From NCBI RefSeq assembly GCF_015207285.1, contig NZ_JADEXD010000045.1, positions 1 to 41,245 on the forward strand: a DNA stretch of 41,245 bases, in the 5' to 3' direction. This document shows, one piece after another, positions 16,868 to 24,971 of the stretch (the stretch's first letter is position 1; each line of letters opens with the position of its first letter). The notes under the pieces were generated by a model. It ran no database searches. It was given only the letters and a program-made list of their open reading frames with translations, and was not told where the DNA came from. The stretch is from Tychonema sp. LEGE 07203 (GTDB lineage: Bacteria; Cyanobacteriota; Cyanobacteriia; Cyanobacteriales; Microcoleaceae). The position numbers were made by a program, and so were the translations under genes.

Positions 16868-17433
16868 TGAAGGCTTTATCTAGAATGTTTAGGCGATCGC
16901 GCCCATTGCTCAATTTCGGCGTTACATTTGTTTCTGTGCTGCTGTGCATACTGATATTGCCCGCTCGGATGCCGGGAATGGAATTGCTGGGAATTAGCCC
17001 TAACTGGCTGTTAATTTGGTTGGTAGCTTGGAGCATTAAGCGGAAACGTACAGTTTGGGGAGCTGCTAGCATGGGCTTGGTTTTGGGGTTTCTTCAAGAT
17101 GCGATGACTGCTCCGGATCCTACCCACGCTGTGAGTCTAGTTGTTGTAGGAGTCTTAACGGTTGTTTTGCTCAAAACCTGGTCGATTCCGGCGGATATTG
17201 TTGAGAGAGATCCGATTCCGATCGCGTTAATTGTGTTTGGGATGGCGGTGGTGGCGGAAACGGTGATGGGGCTGCAATTCTTTGCTATGGGCGATCGGGC
17301 TTTACTGGAAATTTGGAGCTATCACCAGCGAGTGGCTTTGTGTTCTGCTATTCTCAGCAGTCTTTGGGCTCCGGTAATTTATTTTCCCCTCAATCGTTTG
17401 TGGGAAATGACCAGGAATTTAGAAAAAGCTTAG
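16867..17433 (+). CDS. mreD: Rod-shape determining protein MreD
   Basis: Small integral-membrane subunit of the elongasome, working with MreC and RodA/PBP2. At 188 residues it has about five hydrophobic segments, including FVSVLLCILILPARMP, PNWLLIWLVAWSIKRKR and MGLVLGFLQDAMTAPDPTH. The last, a G-x3-D pattern, is typical of MreD. It overlaps mreC by one base and ends the cluster; a long heptamer array follows immediately. Confidence 0.92.
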   Translation: MKALSRMFRRSRPLLNFGVTFVSVLLCILILPARMPGMELLGISPNWLLIWLVAWSIKRKRTVWGAASMGLVLGFLQDAMTAPDPTHAVSLVVVGVLTVVLLKTWSIPADIVERDPIPIALIVFGMAVVAETVMGLQFFAMGDRALLEIWSYHQRVALCSAILSSLWAPVIYFPLNRLWEMTRNLEKA

Positions 17434-17680
17434 TCATTAGTTATTAGTTATTAGTCATTAGTCATTAGTCATTAGTCATTAGTCATTAGTCATTAGTCAG
17501 TAGTCAGTAGTCATTAGTCAGTAGTCAGTAGTCAGTAGTCATTAGTCAGTAGTCAGTAGTCATTAGTCAGTAGTTATGGGTTGCTGCTAACAAATAACAA
17601 ATAACAAATAACAAATAACAAATAACAAATAACAAATAACAAATAACAACAGTCAACAGTCAACAGTCAACAGTTAACAG
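17434..17680. repeat. Long heptamer array between convergent genes
   Basis: Nearly 250 bases of 7-bp units: TTAGTCA and CAGTAGT types at the left, AAATAAC units in the middle, AACAGTC units at the right. It fills the whole gap between mreD and the convergent HAD gene. The blocks are partly complementary, allowing folding. Confidence 0.9.
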
Positions 17681-18472
17681 TCACTCCACTTTTACTTGCT
17701 GTCCCAAACCTAATAAGTGATGAACGGCAATAATCAAGTCGCTGAGAATGTAATTAGGCTGGTGCTTTTGCAGTTGATAGCGGCTGCGAATGCCACAGGT
17801 AACGGCAATTGTAGGTATTCCCAATGCTTGTCCCGCAAGGATATCTGCTTCGGTATCTCCGATCATCCAAGCTGAACCAATTGATGACTCAAATTCTTCT
17901 GCAACTTCAGCTAACAATTCGGTTTTTAAGGCTGTATAGTTGTGGTAGGCAGCATCCGGCATCTGAGTGCCGCGAATGCTGGTAAACAGTCTGGCTAAAC
18001 CGTAATTTTGCAACAGTTGAACGGCTTGATTTCTCGGCCGCAGGGTGACTAAAATCAGCCGCACGCCGCGGGAGTGCAGAAGTGCGATCGCCCATTGCAC
18101 TCCCGGCTGGATGCGATCTAAGTGCAACAAGTCTGGTTGATTGACAATCCGACTCACGCATCCGAGAAAAACGTGAATTTCTTCTCCCGACAAGCCGGAA
18201 CTTTTGGCTATTTCAGCATCGGGCACTCGGTTTTGCTTCATTTGCCAAAACTGCTGTTTGCTAAGTATTTGGAGGTTGAGGCTGATGCCTCGATCCCTGT
18301 AAGCTGCTTGAGTGTCGGCTAATGCCTGTTGATAGGTGGCGTAGTAGCGATCGGACACATCGACAATCGGCCCGTCTAAATCGCAAAATACCGTCATTCG
18401 GGGGGACGAGTCAGCCTCTGATGGTAGCTTGTACTGAGGGTTTTCGGAATTGGGGGCGACAGCAGTTAACAT
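17681..18472 (-). CDS. HAD-superfamily phosphatase (phosphoglycolate phosphatase-like)
   Basis: At 263 residues. Haloacid-dehalogenase motifs: motif I FCDLDGPIVD (nucleophile and acid/base aspartates), motif II threonine in LILVTLRPRNQ, motif IV WMIGDTEADILAGQALGIPT followed by VTCG. A helical cap lies between motifs I and II. The substrate cannot be read; a glycolate-phosphate or nucleotide-type small molecule is possible. About 24 N-terminal residues precede the catalytic strand, so the true start could be the internal ATG giving MTVFCDLDGP; I keep ATG 18472 for lack of a clear Shine-Dalgarno at either. Divergent from argB. Confidence 0.83.
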   Translation of the reverse strand: MLTAVAPNSENPQYKLPSEADSSPRMTVFCDLDGPIVDVSDRYYATYQQALADTQAAYRDRGISLNLQILSKQQFWQMKQNRVPDAEIAKSSGLSGEEIHVFLGCVSRIVNQPDLLHLDRIQPGVQWAIALLHSRGVRLILVTLRPRNQAVQLLQNYGLARLFTSIRGTQMPDAAYHNYTALKTELLAEVAEEFESSIGSAWMIGDTEADILAGQALGIPTIAVTCGIRSRYQLQKHQPNYILSDLIIAVHHLLGLGQQVKVE

Positions 18473-18718
18473 ATAAGGTTAAGTAAATCAAGGATAAGGA
18501 TACATTTCTTGACTTTACCAAGAATTTTATAAGTTATAAGACAAAATTTCAAGCTATCTCATTAAAAAAACCTATGATAATTATGAGGATAGCTCTCAAA
18601 AAGGGCGATCGGGCAAATCGTCGATAAATTCCAGGGAAAAAGTGATTTTTGTAGCTGTTGATATTTGCTTTAGCCATTAAAGTTTAGAATTAAGTTTTTA
18701 GTCTTTTGTAAATTACCC

Positions 18719-19630
18719 ATGCTCAAACAAAGCGATTTTGTTAGGAATTCGGACACTAATCGAGTAGAGGTGCTTTCCGAAGCACTGCCTTACATTCAAA
18801 ACTTTGCCGGCCGCACAATTGTAGTCAAATATGGCGGTGCAGCGATGAAAGATAGCACTCTCAAAGACAAAGTAGTTCGGGATATTGTACTCCTAGCTTG
18901 CGTGGGGATGCGTCCGGTTGTCGTTCACGGCGGCGGCCCAGAAATTAATATTTGGCTGGAAAAATTGGGAATTGAGCCGCAATTTAAGGATGGTTTGCGA
19001 GTAACTGATGCAGCGACAATGGAAGTCGTAGAAATGGTTTTGGTAGGGAAAGTAAATAAAGAAATTGTTTCGTTAATCAACCAAGCTGGCGGCAAAGCAG
19101 TGGGATTGTGCGGCAAGGATGCGAATCTGATTCAAGCTCGTCCAGATGGCCGCGAGGGAATTGGATTTGTTGGTGAAGTTAGCGGGGTAGACACCAACAT
19201 TTTGGAGTCTTTGGTGAACAGCGGTTATATTCCGGTGGTATCGAGCGTGGCGGCGGATCAATTCGGTCAATCTTACAACATTAATGCTGACACCGTAGCT
19301 GGGGAAATTGCCGCTGGTTTGGGAGCAGAAAAATTGATTTTGATGACTGATACTGCGGGAATTCTGGAGGATTATCACAAGCCGGAGAGTCTGATTGCTA
19401 AGTTGGATATTCAAGAAGCGAGACAGTTGGTTGAGTCGGGAGTTGTGTCTGGGGGGATGATTCCGAAGGTTAATTGTTGTGTGCGAAGTTTGGCTCAGGG
19501 TGTGAAGGGCGCTCACATTATTGACGGGCGAATTCCTCATGCTTTGCTGCAAGAAATATTCACGGATGCGGGGATTGGCTCGATGATTGTTGCTTCTGAG
19601 TTTAGCGGGGGGAAGTTAAGGTATAAGTAG
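18719..19630 (+). CDS. argB: Acetylglutamate kinase
   Basis: Phosphorylates N-acetylglutamate in arginine synthesis. Amino-acid-kinase motifs: [70 protein letters not shown] and [19 protein letters not shown]. At 303 residues with an N-terminal helix ([16 protein letters not shown]) it belongs to the long arginine-sensitive type. In cyanobacteria this enzyme is the classic target of the PII signal protein, which relieves arginine inhibition; that is family knowledge. ATG 18719. The accessory belt of duplicated modules begins right after it. Confidence 0.96.
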   Translation: MLKQSDFVRNSDTNRVEVLSEALPYIQNFAGRTIVVKYGGAAMKDSTLKDKVVRDIVLLACVGMRPVVVHGGGPEINIWLEKLGIEPQFKDGLRVTDAATMEVVEMVLVGKVNKEIVSLINQAGGKAVGLCGKDANLIQARPDGREGIGFVGEVSGVDTNILESLVNSGYIPVVSSVAADQFGQSYNINADTVAGEIAAGLGAEKLILMTDTAGILEDYHKPESLIAKLDIQEARQLVESGVVSGGMIPKVNCCVRSLAQGVKGAHIIDGRIPHALLQEIFTDAGIGSMIVASEFSGGKLRYK

Positions 19631-19674
19631 GGCGTGAATGTTAGTTTGGGGCGGGTAAGTGAAGCGATAAATCA

Positions 19675-19869
19675 TTGCTTTACCCGTCCAGAGAATTGCT
19701 TTCTAGTTTGCCAGTAGGACTTGTGGGAACTATTGTCGAAGTGTATGATACGGGAAGAGAATGTCAGTATTTAGTGGAGTTTGCTGACAGTCAAGGGATT
19801 GAATGTGCTATGGCTATTTTGAAAGCTTATGAAATTTTAGTTTTGCAATATGAACTTGCAGTTGCTTAG
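19675..19869 (+). pseudogene. Truncated duplicate of the DUF4926 gene
   Basis: From 19700 the DNA repeats 20682-20851 almost base for base, including the stop codon and the following GAGGGGAATAAAAGT. It encodes SSLPVGLVGTIVEVYDTGRE through to LQYELAVA, but the first 30 residues of the intact DUF4926 protein are absent and the upstream DUF6883 partner is missing. The frame stays open, with an arbitrary TTG start. I read it as a relic of a segmental duplication. Confidence 0.8.
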
Positions 19870-19890
19870 GAATGTGAGGGGAATAAAAGT

Positions 19891-20024
19891 CAATAGGGTT
19901 CACTTAACATATTTATGCCCCGGAGATCCCCCTAAATCCCCCTTAAGAAGGGGGACTTTGAGGGGATTCTTGTTCCCCCCTTTTTAAGGGGGGTTAGGGG
20001 GGATCGTCTTAAATAAACCGTATT
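19891..20024. mobile_element. 134-bp MITE-like insertion with target duplication
   Basis: The ends AATAGGGTTCACTTAAC and (as complement) AATACGGTTTATTTAAG match at 13 of 17. The element is flanked on both sides by GGAATAAAAGT (19880-19890 and 20025-20035), while the paralogous segment downstream has one copy (20862-20872) and no insert. The interior is the GATCCCCCTAAATCCCCC palindrome, whose arms pair with AAGGGGGGTTAGGGGGGATC. Confidence 0.8.
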
Positions 20025-20035
20025 GGAATAAAAGT

Positions 20036-20215
20036 TCGATAAGGGATCTCGCACTTTCGGACAATAAGGGCGATTCCCTACGGGATAGCTTCGCTTTACC
20101 CCCTTTGGGATTCGACATGGGAAAGGCGAGATCCATGCATGGTTGTTTGGGGGAAAAGGACAATCGCACTTTCGGATAATAAGGGCGATCGCACTTTCGG
20201 ACAAAGCATCTACCT
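20036..20215. repeat. HIP1-rich dispersed repeat, copy 1
   Basis: Contains CGCACTTTCGGACAATAAGG, GCGATTCCCTACGGGATAGC, GGGATTCGACATGGGAAAGG and GGTTGTTTGGGGGAAAAGG. It is the continuation of the duplication shared with 20873-21005; a third, shorter relative is at 22399-22503. Confidence 0.75.
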
Positions 20216-20259
20216 TACAATAAAAATTGAAACTAATTAGGGGGTGAGCAGGAGTTATA

Positions 20260-20604
20260 ATGAAACTACCCAATGGCGATCGGGCTGAAGTTTCTCTGCA
20301 AAAGCTGGTAGGTTACTGCTTAAATCCAGAGCATTCTCGCGGAAAGCACAAAGCCAGAGTCTTTGCATCGGTTTTGGGAATCACGGCTAACAATCCAGAA
20401 GTTTTGCAAGAGCTTATTCAAAAAGCAGCCATTGAAGGTAAAGTTGTCCAAGAAAATACTACTGATTTTGGGCAACAGTTTAAAGTTGATTGGACTGTAC
20501 CCGATACAGCGGGGATTGAGCTTCGGACAATCTGGGAAATTACTTTGACTAATTCTAACCCTCGTTTGATTTCAGCTTTCTTAAACTATGATAAAACACT
20601 TTAG
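20260..20604 (+). CDS. DUF6883 domain protein
   Basis: At 114 residues. The sequence fits the DUF6883 pattern as I know it: KLPNGDRAEV, KLVGYCLNPEHSRGKHKARV, FASVLGI, FKVDWTVPDTAGIELRT and IWEITLTNSNPRLISAFL. Members are small proteins often found beside DUF4926 genes or in toxin-like contexts; biochemical role unknown. An AGGAG five bases before the ATG gives a strong start. The next gene starts 17 bases before this stop codon, so the two are translationally coupled and probably interact. A toxin-antitoxin-like module is a guess from size, overlap and neighbourhood. Confidence 0.72.
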   Translation: MKLPNGDRAEVSLQKLVGYCLNPEHSRGKHKARVFASVLGITANNPEVLQELIQKAAIEGKVVQENTTDFGQQFKVDWTVPDTAGIELRTIWEITLTNSNPRLISAFLNYDKTL

Positions 20605-20851
20605 AATTTTGGATTCTGTGGCGATTCTCAAGCCGGTTTTAAATACGCGATTGACGCTAGTGGAACCGGAATATGAATCTGTTTCTAGTTTGCCAGTAGG
20701 ACTTGTGGGAACTATTGTCGAAGTCTATGAGACGGGAAAAGAATGTCAGTATTTAGTGGAATTTGCTGACAGTCAAGGGATTGAATATGCTATGGCTATT
20801 TTGAAAGCAGATGAAATTTTAGTTCTGCAATATGAACTTGCAGTTGCTTAG
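20588..20851 (+). CDS. DUF4926 domain protein
   Basis: At 87 residues. Matches the DUF4926 pattern: ILDSVAILKPVLNTRLTLVE, LPVGLVGTIVEVYETGKE, YLVEFADSQGIEYAMAIL and a hydrophobic C-terminus (EILVLQYELAVA). This is a small SH3-like barrel family of unknown function, paired in cyanobacteria with DUF6883 or toxin-like genes. It overlaps the upstream gene by 17 bases. A truncated, nearly identical copy lies at 19675-19869. Confidence 0.78.
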   Translation: MIKHFRILDSVAILKPVLNTRLTLVEPEYESVSSLPVGLVGTIVEVYETGKECQYLVEFADSQGIEYAMAILKADEILVLQYELAVA

Positions 20852-20872
20852 GGATGTGAGGGGAATAAAAGT

Positions 20873-21005
20873 TAGATAAGAGCGATCGCACTTTCGGACA
20901 ATAAGCGCGATTCCCTACGGGATAGCTTCGCACGCGCGTACTTTGGGATTCATCATGGGAAAGCCGAGATCCCTTTTGGTTATTTGGGGGAAAAGGGATC
21001 TCGCT
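20873..21005. repeat. HIP1-rich dispersed repeat, copy 2
   Basis: Same order of blocks as copy 1 (CGATCGCACTTTCGGACAAT, GCGCGATTCCCTACGGGATAGC, GGGATTCATCATGGGAAAG, GGTTATTTGGGGGAAAAGGG). The GCGCGATTCCCTACGGGATA block with its CGCGCGTAC ending is the same as the one inside the GT4 gene at 36311-36346. Confidence 0.75.
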
Positions 21006-21126
21006 ACAAATAGTAAAATATGCTTAACATTTGAAAAGTAAATATTAGGTTATGTTAAACTACAATTAGTCTGACGGCGTTGTAGGGTAAGTTATAATCA
21101 AGATCGATGTGTCCGGTTAATCTCCC

Positions 21127-21420
21127 ATGACTACACAATCTGCTTCGCGTTATGTCGCACGTCACCCTGAAATCTTGCAAGGGGAACCAATTATCGCGGG
21201 AACGAGAACTTCCGTTCGTGCGATCGTAGAATTGTGGCGTTTGGGTCTTACTCCTGAAGAAATTCCGATGCACTTACCTCATCTGAAATTAGCTCAAATT
21301 TTTGACGCACTGAGCTTTTATTTGGATAACCAGGAAGAAATAAATACTTATATGGAGCGCAATCGAATTCCGGAAGAATTGATTCATCCTGCTATGAAAG
21401 CTGCCATGAAAAAACTGTGA
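21127..21420 (+). CDS. DUF433 family protein without adjacent PIN partner
   Basis: At 97 residues. DUF433 signature: YVARHPEILQGEPIIAGTRT, SVRAIVELWRLGLTPEEIPM, HLPHLKLAQIFDALSFYLDN. This is the common short form, with the IAGTR loop more canonical than in the 8938 gene. The next gene, 51 bases on, is not a DUF5615 toxin but an RHH-type protein, so this is either an orphan antitoxin or a regulator. ATG 21127. A TATAAT-like box lies at about 21095 without a convincing -35. Confidence 0.85.
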   Translation: MTTQSASRYVARHPEILQGEPIIAGTRTSVRAIVELWRLGLTPEEIPMHLPHLKLAQIFDALSFYLDNQEEINTYMERNRIPEELIHPAMKAAMKKL

Positions 21421-21471
21421 AACTATAATTTATTTGTTATACTTTAGGCATAATGCTAGTTTGTAAATCAG

Positions 21472-21960
21472 ATGAACACGATCGCGATCGCCCTTTCAGA
21501 TGAACGCTTACTAAAATTACAACAAGTCGCGAACAACTTAAATGTCTCGATAGAAGAGTTAGTTTTAATAGGCATAGAAAACTTACTCGCACAGGAAGAA
21601 GTTTCTTCACCAAATACCGCTCAAAATATTCTCAACAAAAATGCTGAAATCTCCCCAGAGATAGTTGACAAATTTTATGCACTAGCCTCGGATTGGGAGG
21701 AAGATGTTGCTGGACTGTCTTCAACTGCCCAAATGTCTCAGCATCCTGCCTATCAGGAAATTATTAGTATGGGAACTAAAATCCTACCGCTGTTGCTATC
21801 AGAATTAAAAAAAAATCCTGTTTACTGGTTGTCGGCTTTGGGTGCAATTACGGGTGAAAATCCGATTAAACCAGAACAAAGGGGAAGGATAAAACAGATG
21901 GCTTCAGCTTGGATTGAGTGGGGTAGAAATCAAGGCTACGCGATTGAAGAGAATGTATAG
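21472..21960 (+). CDS. RHH-like protein with C-terminal helical domain (antitoxin candidate)
   Basis: At 162 residues. The first 40 residues (IAIALSDERLLKLQQVANNL, VSIEELVLIGIENLLAQ) look like a ribbon-helix-helix-type DNA-binding unit seen in cyanobacterial antitoxins. A linker follows (ILNKNAEISPEIVDKFY). The second domain, about residues 86-158, has HPAYQEIISMGTKILPLLLS, WLSALGAITGENPI, RGRIKQMASAWIEWGRNQGY, a unit I have seen upstream of DUF7689 proteins. Its last codons overlap the next gene by eight bases (ATGTATAG), so the two are coupled. The interpretation as an antitoxin/immunity partner is inference. Confidence 0.65.
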   Translation: MNTIAIALSDERLLKLQQVANNLNVSIEELVLIGIENLLAQEEVSSPNTAQNILNKNAEISPEIVDKFYALASDWEEDVAGLSSTAQMSQHPAYQEIISMGTKILPLLLSELKKNPVYWLSALGAITGENPIKPEQRGRIKQMASAWIEWGRNQGYAIEENV

Positions 21961-22393
21961 AAGACCAGAATTTGAATTTAAGTGGCCGAATTTGTCTCGC
22001 ACAGATTATCAAATTACTAGCCCCAAATCTCAAGAATATAACTGCTTTGCATGGGCTGCTGGGGAAGAGGATCGTTGGTGGCAACCGATACCTGGAGAGC
22101 AATTTTATTGGCCTGACGGCGTGCCACAAGAGGAGACTCTAGAAGCGTATATTCAGGCTTATGAAATGCTGGGATATGAAATTTGTAAAGGCGATAGATT
22201 AGAAGTTGGATATCAGAAAATAGCGCTCTATGTTGATTCCAACGGTATCCCAACTCATGCAGCAAGACAATTGCCTAATGGTAAGTGGACGAGTAAGCTT
22301 GGCTGGTTGGAAGATATCGAACACGAACTTGATGGATTGGTTGGCGACAGGTACGGAGTTGTCGGTCAAATTCTCAAACGTGCGGTAAATTAG
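21953..22393 (+). CDS. DUF7689-like putative Cys/His protein
   Basis: At 146 residues. Conserved-looking blocks: EYNCFAWAAGEEDRWW (Cys 31), FYWPDGVPQEETLEAYIQAY, EMLGYEIC, KIALYVDSNGIPTHAARQL (His 102) and NGKWTSKLGWLEDIEHELDG. The NCFAWA cysteine followed by a THAARQ histidine after a beta strand resembles the order of catalytic residues in papain/NlpC-like and transglutaminase-like folds, so a cysteine hydrolase or transferase activity is plausible but unproven. ATG 21953 lies inside the end of the preceding gene; a longer in-frame TTG start at 21914 would overlap more and is less likely. Assignment to DUF7689 is from memory. Confidence 0.6.
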   Translation: MYRRPEFEFKWPNLSRTDYQITSPKSQEYNCFAWAAGEEDRWWQPIPGEQFYWPDGVPQEETLEAYIQAYEMLGYEICKGDRLEVGYQKIALYVDSNGIPTHAARQLPNGKWTSKLGWLEDIEHELDGLVGDRYGVVGQILKRAVN

Positions 22394-22398
22394 GGGAG

Positions 22399-22503
22399 GA
22401 CGATCGCACTTTTGGATAATAAGGTCGATCGCAATGCAGGGATTCGGCATTGGAAAGGATCTCGCCCTTTTGGTTATTTGGGAGAAAAGGGCGATCGCTT
22501 GAG
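22399..22503. repeat. HIP1-rich dispersed repeat, copy 3
   Basis: CGATCGCACTTTTGGATAAT, GGGATTCGGCATTGGAAAGG and GGTTATTTGGGAGAAAAGGG appear in the same order as copies 1 and 2. It sits between convergent genes. Confidence 0.65.
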
Positions 22504-22543
22504 AAAAAAGGGGCTAGTGGAATGAAAATATCCCAGGTAGCGA

Positions 22544-22990
22544 TCAATAATCTAGGTCATAATTCATAGTAAAATTGATTGTGCTTTCTCCAGTTCCTAA
22601 AGGAGTACGCACAGAATAGGGAAATAGGAACTCGAAACTAGAAACTCCATTACCAAAATCGATGTAATTACCACCTGTTCGACCCATCATAAGCACAGCC
22701 TCTTGCCAATCGCCACCGTTTACCCTGTACCGAAGCCGCATAGGACCCTCGTAGCCAGCAGTCTTCTCTGCATTTACATAAAAACCACCAATCTGTTTAG
22801 CGCCTGATACTGTGTTATAGGGGCCAAACTTGCATTCAAAGCTACGTTCTGCTCTGGGAATGAAACAAGACCCTCTTCTTTCTGGGCCAGCCCAGTTGTT
22901 GGCTAAAGCCACGAGGGGAACTGACATTAGAGCTGCTAGTATGGAAAACGTAGCTCCTAAAATCGTAAGTTTTGCAGTGTTTTGGGACAT
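22544..22990 (-). CDS. Small secreted protein of unknown function
   Basis: At 148 residues. An N-terminal signal peptide is clear (KLTILGATFSILAALMSVPL then VALA, likely cleaved before NNWAGPERRG). The mature part of about 115 residues is Gly/aromatic-rich and probably beta-sandwich (GGFYVNAEKTAGYEGPMRLR, VNGGDWQEAVLMMG, STINFTMNYDLDY), with two cysteines (SCF, ECK) that could pair after export. I do not recognise the family. Start is ATG 22990. Upstream are HIP1 octamers, then the downstream end of the next minus-strand gene. Confidence 0.7.
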   Translation of the reverse strand: MSQNTAKLTILGATFSILAALMSVPLVALANNWAGPERRGSCFIPRAERSFECKFGPYNTVSGAKQIGGFYVNAEKTAGYEGPMRLRYRVNGGDWQEAVLMMGRTGGNYIDFGNGVSSFEFLFPYSVRTPLGTGESTINFTMNYDLDY

Positions 22991-23114
22991 TTTCAGACTC
23001 TTATTAGATGTAGGTTTACGTGGATTTGGATGGATTTGTTAGGGAGAGGAATAGGAGCGATCGCGCGTCGGATGAGGGCGATCGCTTCCATAAGTCAGAC
23101 ATCAATAAAAGTGT

Positions 23115-24863
23115 CTAGCCATAAGTGAAGTAGCTGACATTTTTTGTTTGTCCAAACCCAACGCTAACCGTGGTCTGAGCCTTGTTTGTAGCACCTGCTT
23201 GAGCAATTTGAGGATTATCAGGGGTCGGTCCGGCTTCCGGACGTACTACGGCAATATGTCCAATTCCCCCAACATTTTTCCAGCTTGCTACAGTAGGAAT
23301 GCCTTGAGATGCTGCCTTTGTTGCATCTTGTGGAGTAACTTTTTTCCATCCATTCGCTGAATTATTTAACCAGTCATTCATTCCGTTAGCATCTAGCTCT
23401 CGAGTATTTATCCAGTGAGGTAGAGGGGCCCGTAAAGCCCGCATGACATCTCTAGCAAAGATGTTACAAAAAGTGGCCCATCCATTAGGTTTGTAACGCA
23501 AGTTTTGTTGATCTTCAACATTGAAATAGTTAATAACTTGACGAATTTGGTCTGCTGAACGAGATTGAGTATTAGCTACAACAGGCATCTCTGGATCCTG
23601 AATGTAACGTGCTCGTTGTCCAGGATCTCCTAACCAGCGCTCTGGGGTCGTGTTTGATATGTTAGCAAAGGGGTTAGTATAGGGAAAGACAGTTCCTGGC
23701 AAATTCCGATCGTTTCCTGATAGACTACCAAATTTTACAAGGCTCGCACTACCTCCATTTAGCTGCACTTGAGCAGTACCATTATTTAGCCAATTAAGCA
23801 CACCATTTTCAAAACTTTGTCGCCAATTGCCGTTGCCAATATGGGATTCTTCACTCGTAGGCAAGCCTAGTTGACCATCCTGCCCTCTCATCACGTTCAG
23901 ATAATAACTGCCCAAACTACCGCGAACAGAGCGAGTACCCTGGGCTGAGTGAAATATTGCACCGTTTTGGAAATTTTGTCGCCATTTAGCAGGTGAAAAC
24001 TGGAATTCAGCACTCGTAGCTCTACCCAACTGACTAGCTATAGCTGGATTTCTGTTATAAAAAGAGCCAATGCTACCTTGAATCGGAAATGAACTCAACT
24101 GCTTCTCCACTAGATATTGGTGTCCATCTAATAGAACAGTCGCAGTATCGTCCTCACTCTTCAACCCCTGAAGCTCACCCTCACTCAACTCCTTACCCTG
24201 AACAACGGCCCCAAAAATTGCCCCCTCATCTCCCGGTGAATCCGTAACATTCAACCGCGCATCAACAGAGTGTCCGATTTCTTCCAGCAACACATCGGCG
24301 ATCGCCCCTGGATTCCCCGCATTCTCAGCCAAAAATTCCTTAGATAAATAAATCGTATCCGTCGCCGCAGCAAAAGCCCCATTCGCCCCACCAATCTCAG
24401 CAGACGAGACAACTTTCACTGGCGGAATATCGCTAAAATCTCCCTGAAACCATTCTTCAGCTAAAGCTTTCGCAGCCGCAGGATTCCAGTTTTCCCCAAA
24501 AGCCACATTCAGCTTAGCTGCGAAATCTGGCGCGCCCGCAAACTTACTCAAATCCCCATAAACCTCTGACATCGCCTGACCTGTTAGCAAATCGACGGAG
24601 CTATCCGGTAAACTGCTGTTGGATTCGGTACTCACCGCACTAGCCATCCGGGTTAGCGAAGCGTCAGGCAAGATGATATTGTCATAGGCTTCTGGCGTTA
24701 AAGTCGGGAGATTAACTTCCTGGCCGACACCCCCCGTTAGGACGCGGTTAGCATCTAGCTTCGGGATAATAGCCTTAGTCGGTTCTAGGCTGGAATTCCA
24801 AGGAGCGATCGCACTTTCGTTATTAAATTCAGGCGTGAAAAAATTAGACACGTTATTACCCAT
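23115..24863 (-). CDS. Large secreted-type protein: degenerate zincin-like motif, LGFP-like repeats, Cys/His C-terminal domain
   Basis: At 582 residues from ATG 24863. Residues about 155-255 carry a unit common in exported cyanobacterial proteins (DTIYLSKEFLAENAG, LLEEIGHSVDARLN, GDEGAIFGAVVQGKELSEGE); the zincin-like HEIGH is EEIGH here (residues 194-198), so the first His is missing. Residues about 260-370 are two or three LGFP-like repeats (GSIGSFYNRNPAIASQLG, WRQNFQNGAIF, GSLGSYYLNVM, WRQSFENGVL) usually linked to cell-wall binding. The C-terminal domain has GWATFCNIFARDVM (Cys 466) and GGIGHIAVVRPE (His 536), the order expected of a CHAP/NlpC-like cysteine hydrolase, suggesting peptidoglycan or peptide cleavage. 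No signal peptide is seen. A TTG at 24989 would add 42 residues that run into a tandem repeat. Confidence 0.7.
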   Translation of the reverse strand: MGNNVSNFFTPEFNNESAIAPWNSSLEPTKAIIPKLDANRVLTGGVGQEVNLPTLTPEAYDNIILPDASLTRMASAVSTESNSSLPDSSVDLLTGQAMSEVYGDLSKFAGAPDFAAKLNVAFGENWNPAAAKALAEEWFQGDFSDIPPVKVVSSAEIGGANGAFAAATDTIYLSKEFLAENAGNPGAIADVLLEEIGHSVDARLNVTDSPGDEGAIFGAVVQGKELSEGELQGLKSEDDTATVLLDGHQYLVEKQLSSFPIQGSIGSFYNRNPAIASQLGRATSAEFQFSPAKWRQNFQNGAIFHSAQGTRSVRGSLGSYYLNVMRGQDGQLGLPTSEESHIGNGNWRQSFENGVLNWLNNGTAQVQLNGGSASLVKFGSLSGNDRNLPGTVFPYTNPFANISNTTPERWLGDPGQRARYIQDPEMPVVANTQSRSADQIRQVINYFNVEDQQNLRYKPNGWATFCNIFARDVMRALRAPLPHWINTRELDANGMNDWLNNSANGWKKVTPQDATKAASQGIPTVASWKNVGGIGHIAVVRPEAGPTPDNPQIAQAGATNKAQTTVSVGFGQTKNVSYFTYG

Positions 24864-24971
24864 TTCCCCGTGTTGAATCGGAACAAGTACAGAGACTTGT
24901 CGCGCGTTTGCTGAGACTAAATAAACAAATTGTTCTAAAAGCCGATCGGCCGATCGCCCTAATCCATCACG

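Noticed and set aside
17434-17680. Possible CRISPR array
   Set aside because: Repeats are 7-bp tandem units without unique spacers; no cas genes nearby. The same applies to the other heptamer arrays.
18500-18718. Possible riboswitch or RNA gene ahead of argB
   Set aside because: AT-rich leader without a recognisable conserved structure; nothing beyond a HIP1-like site.
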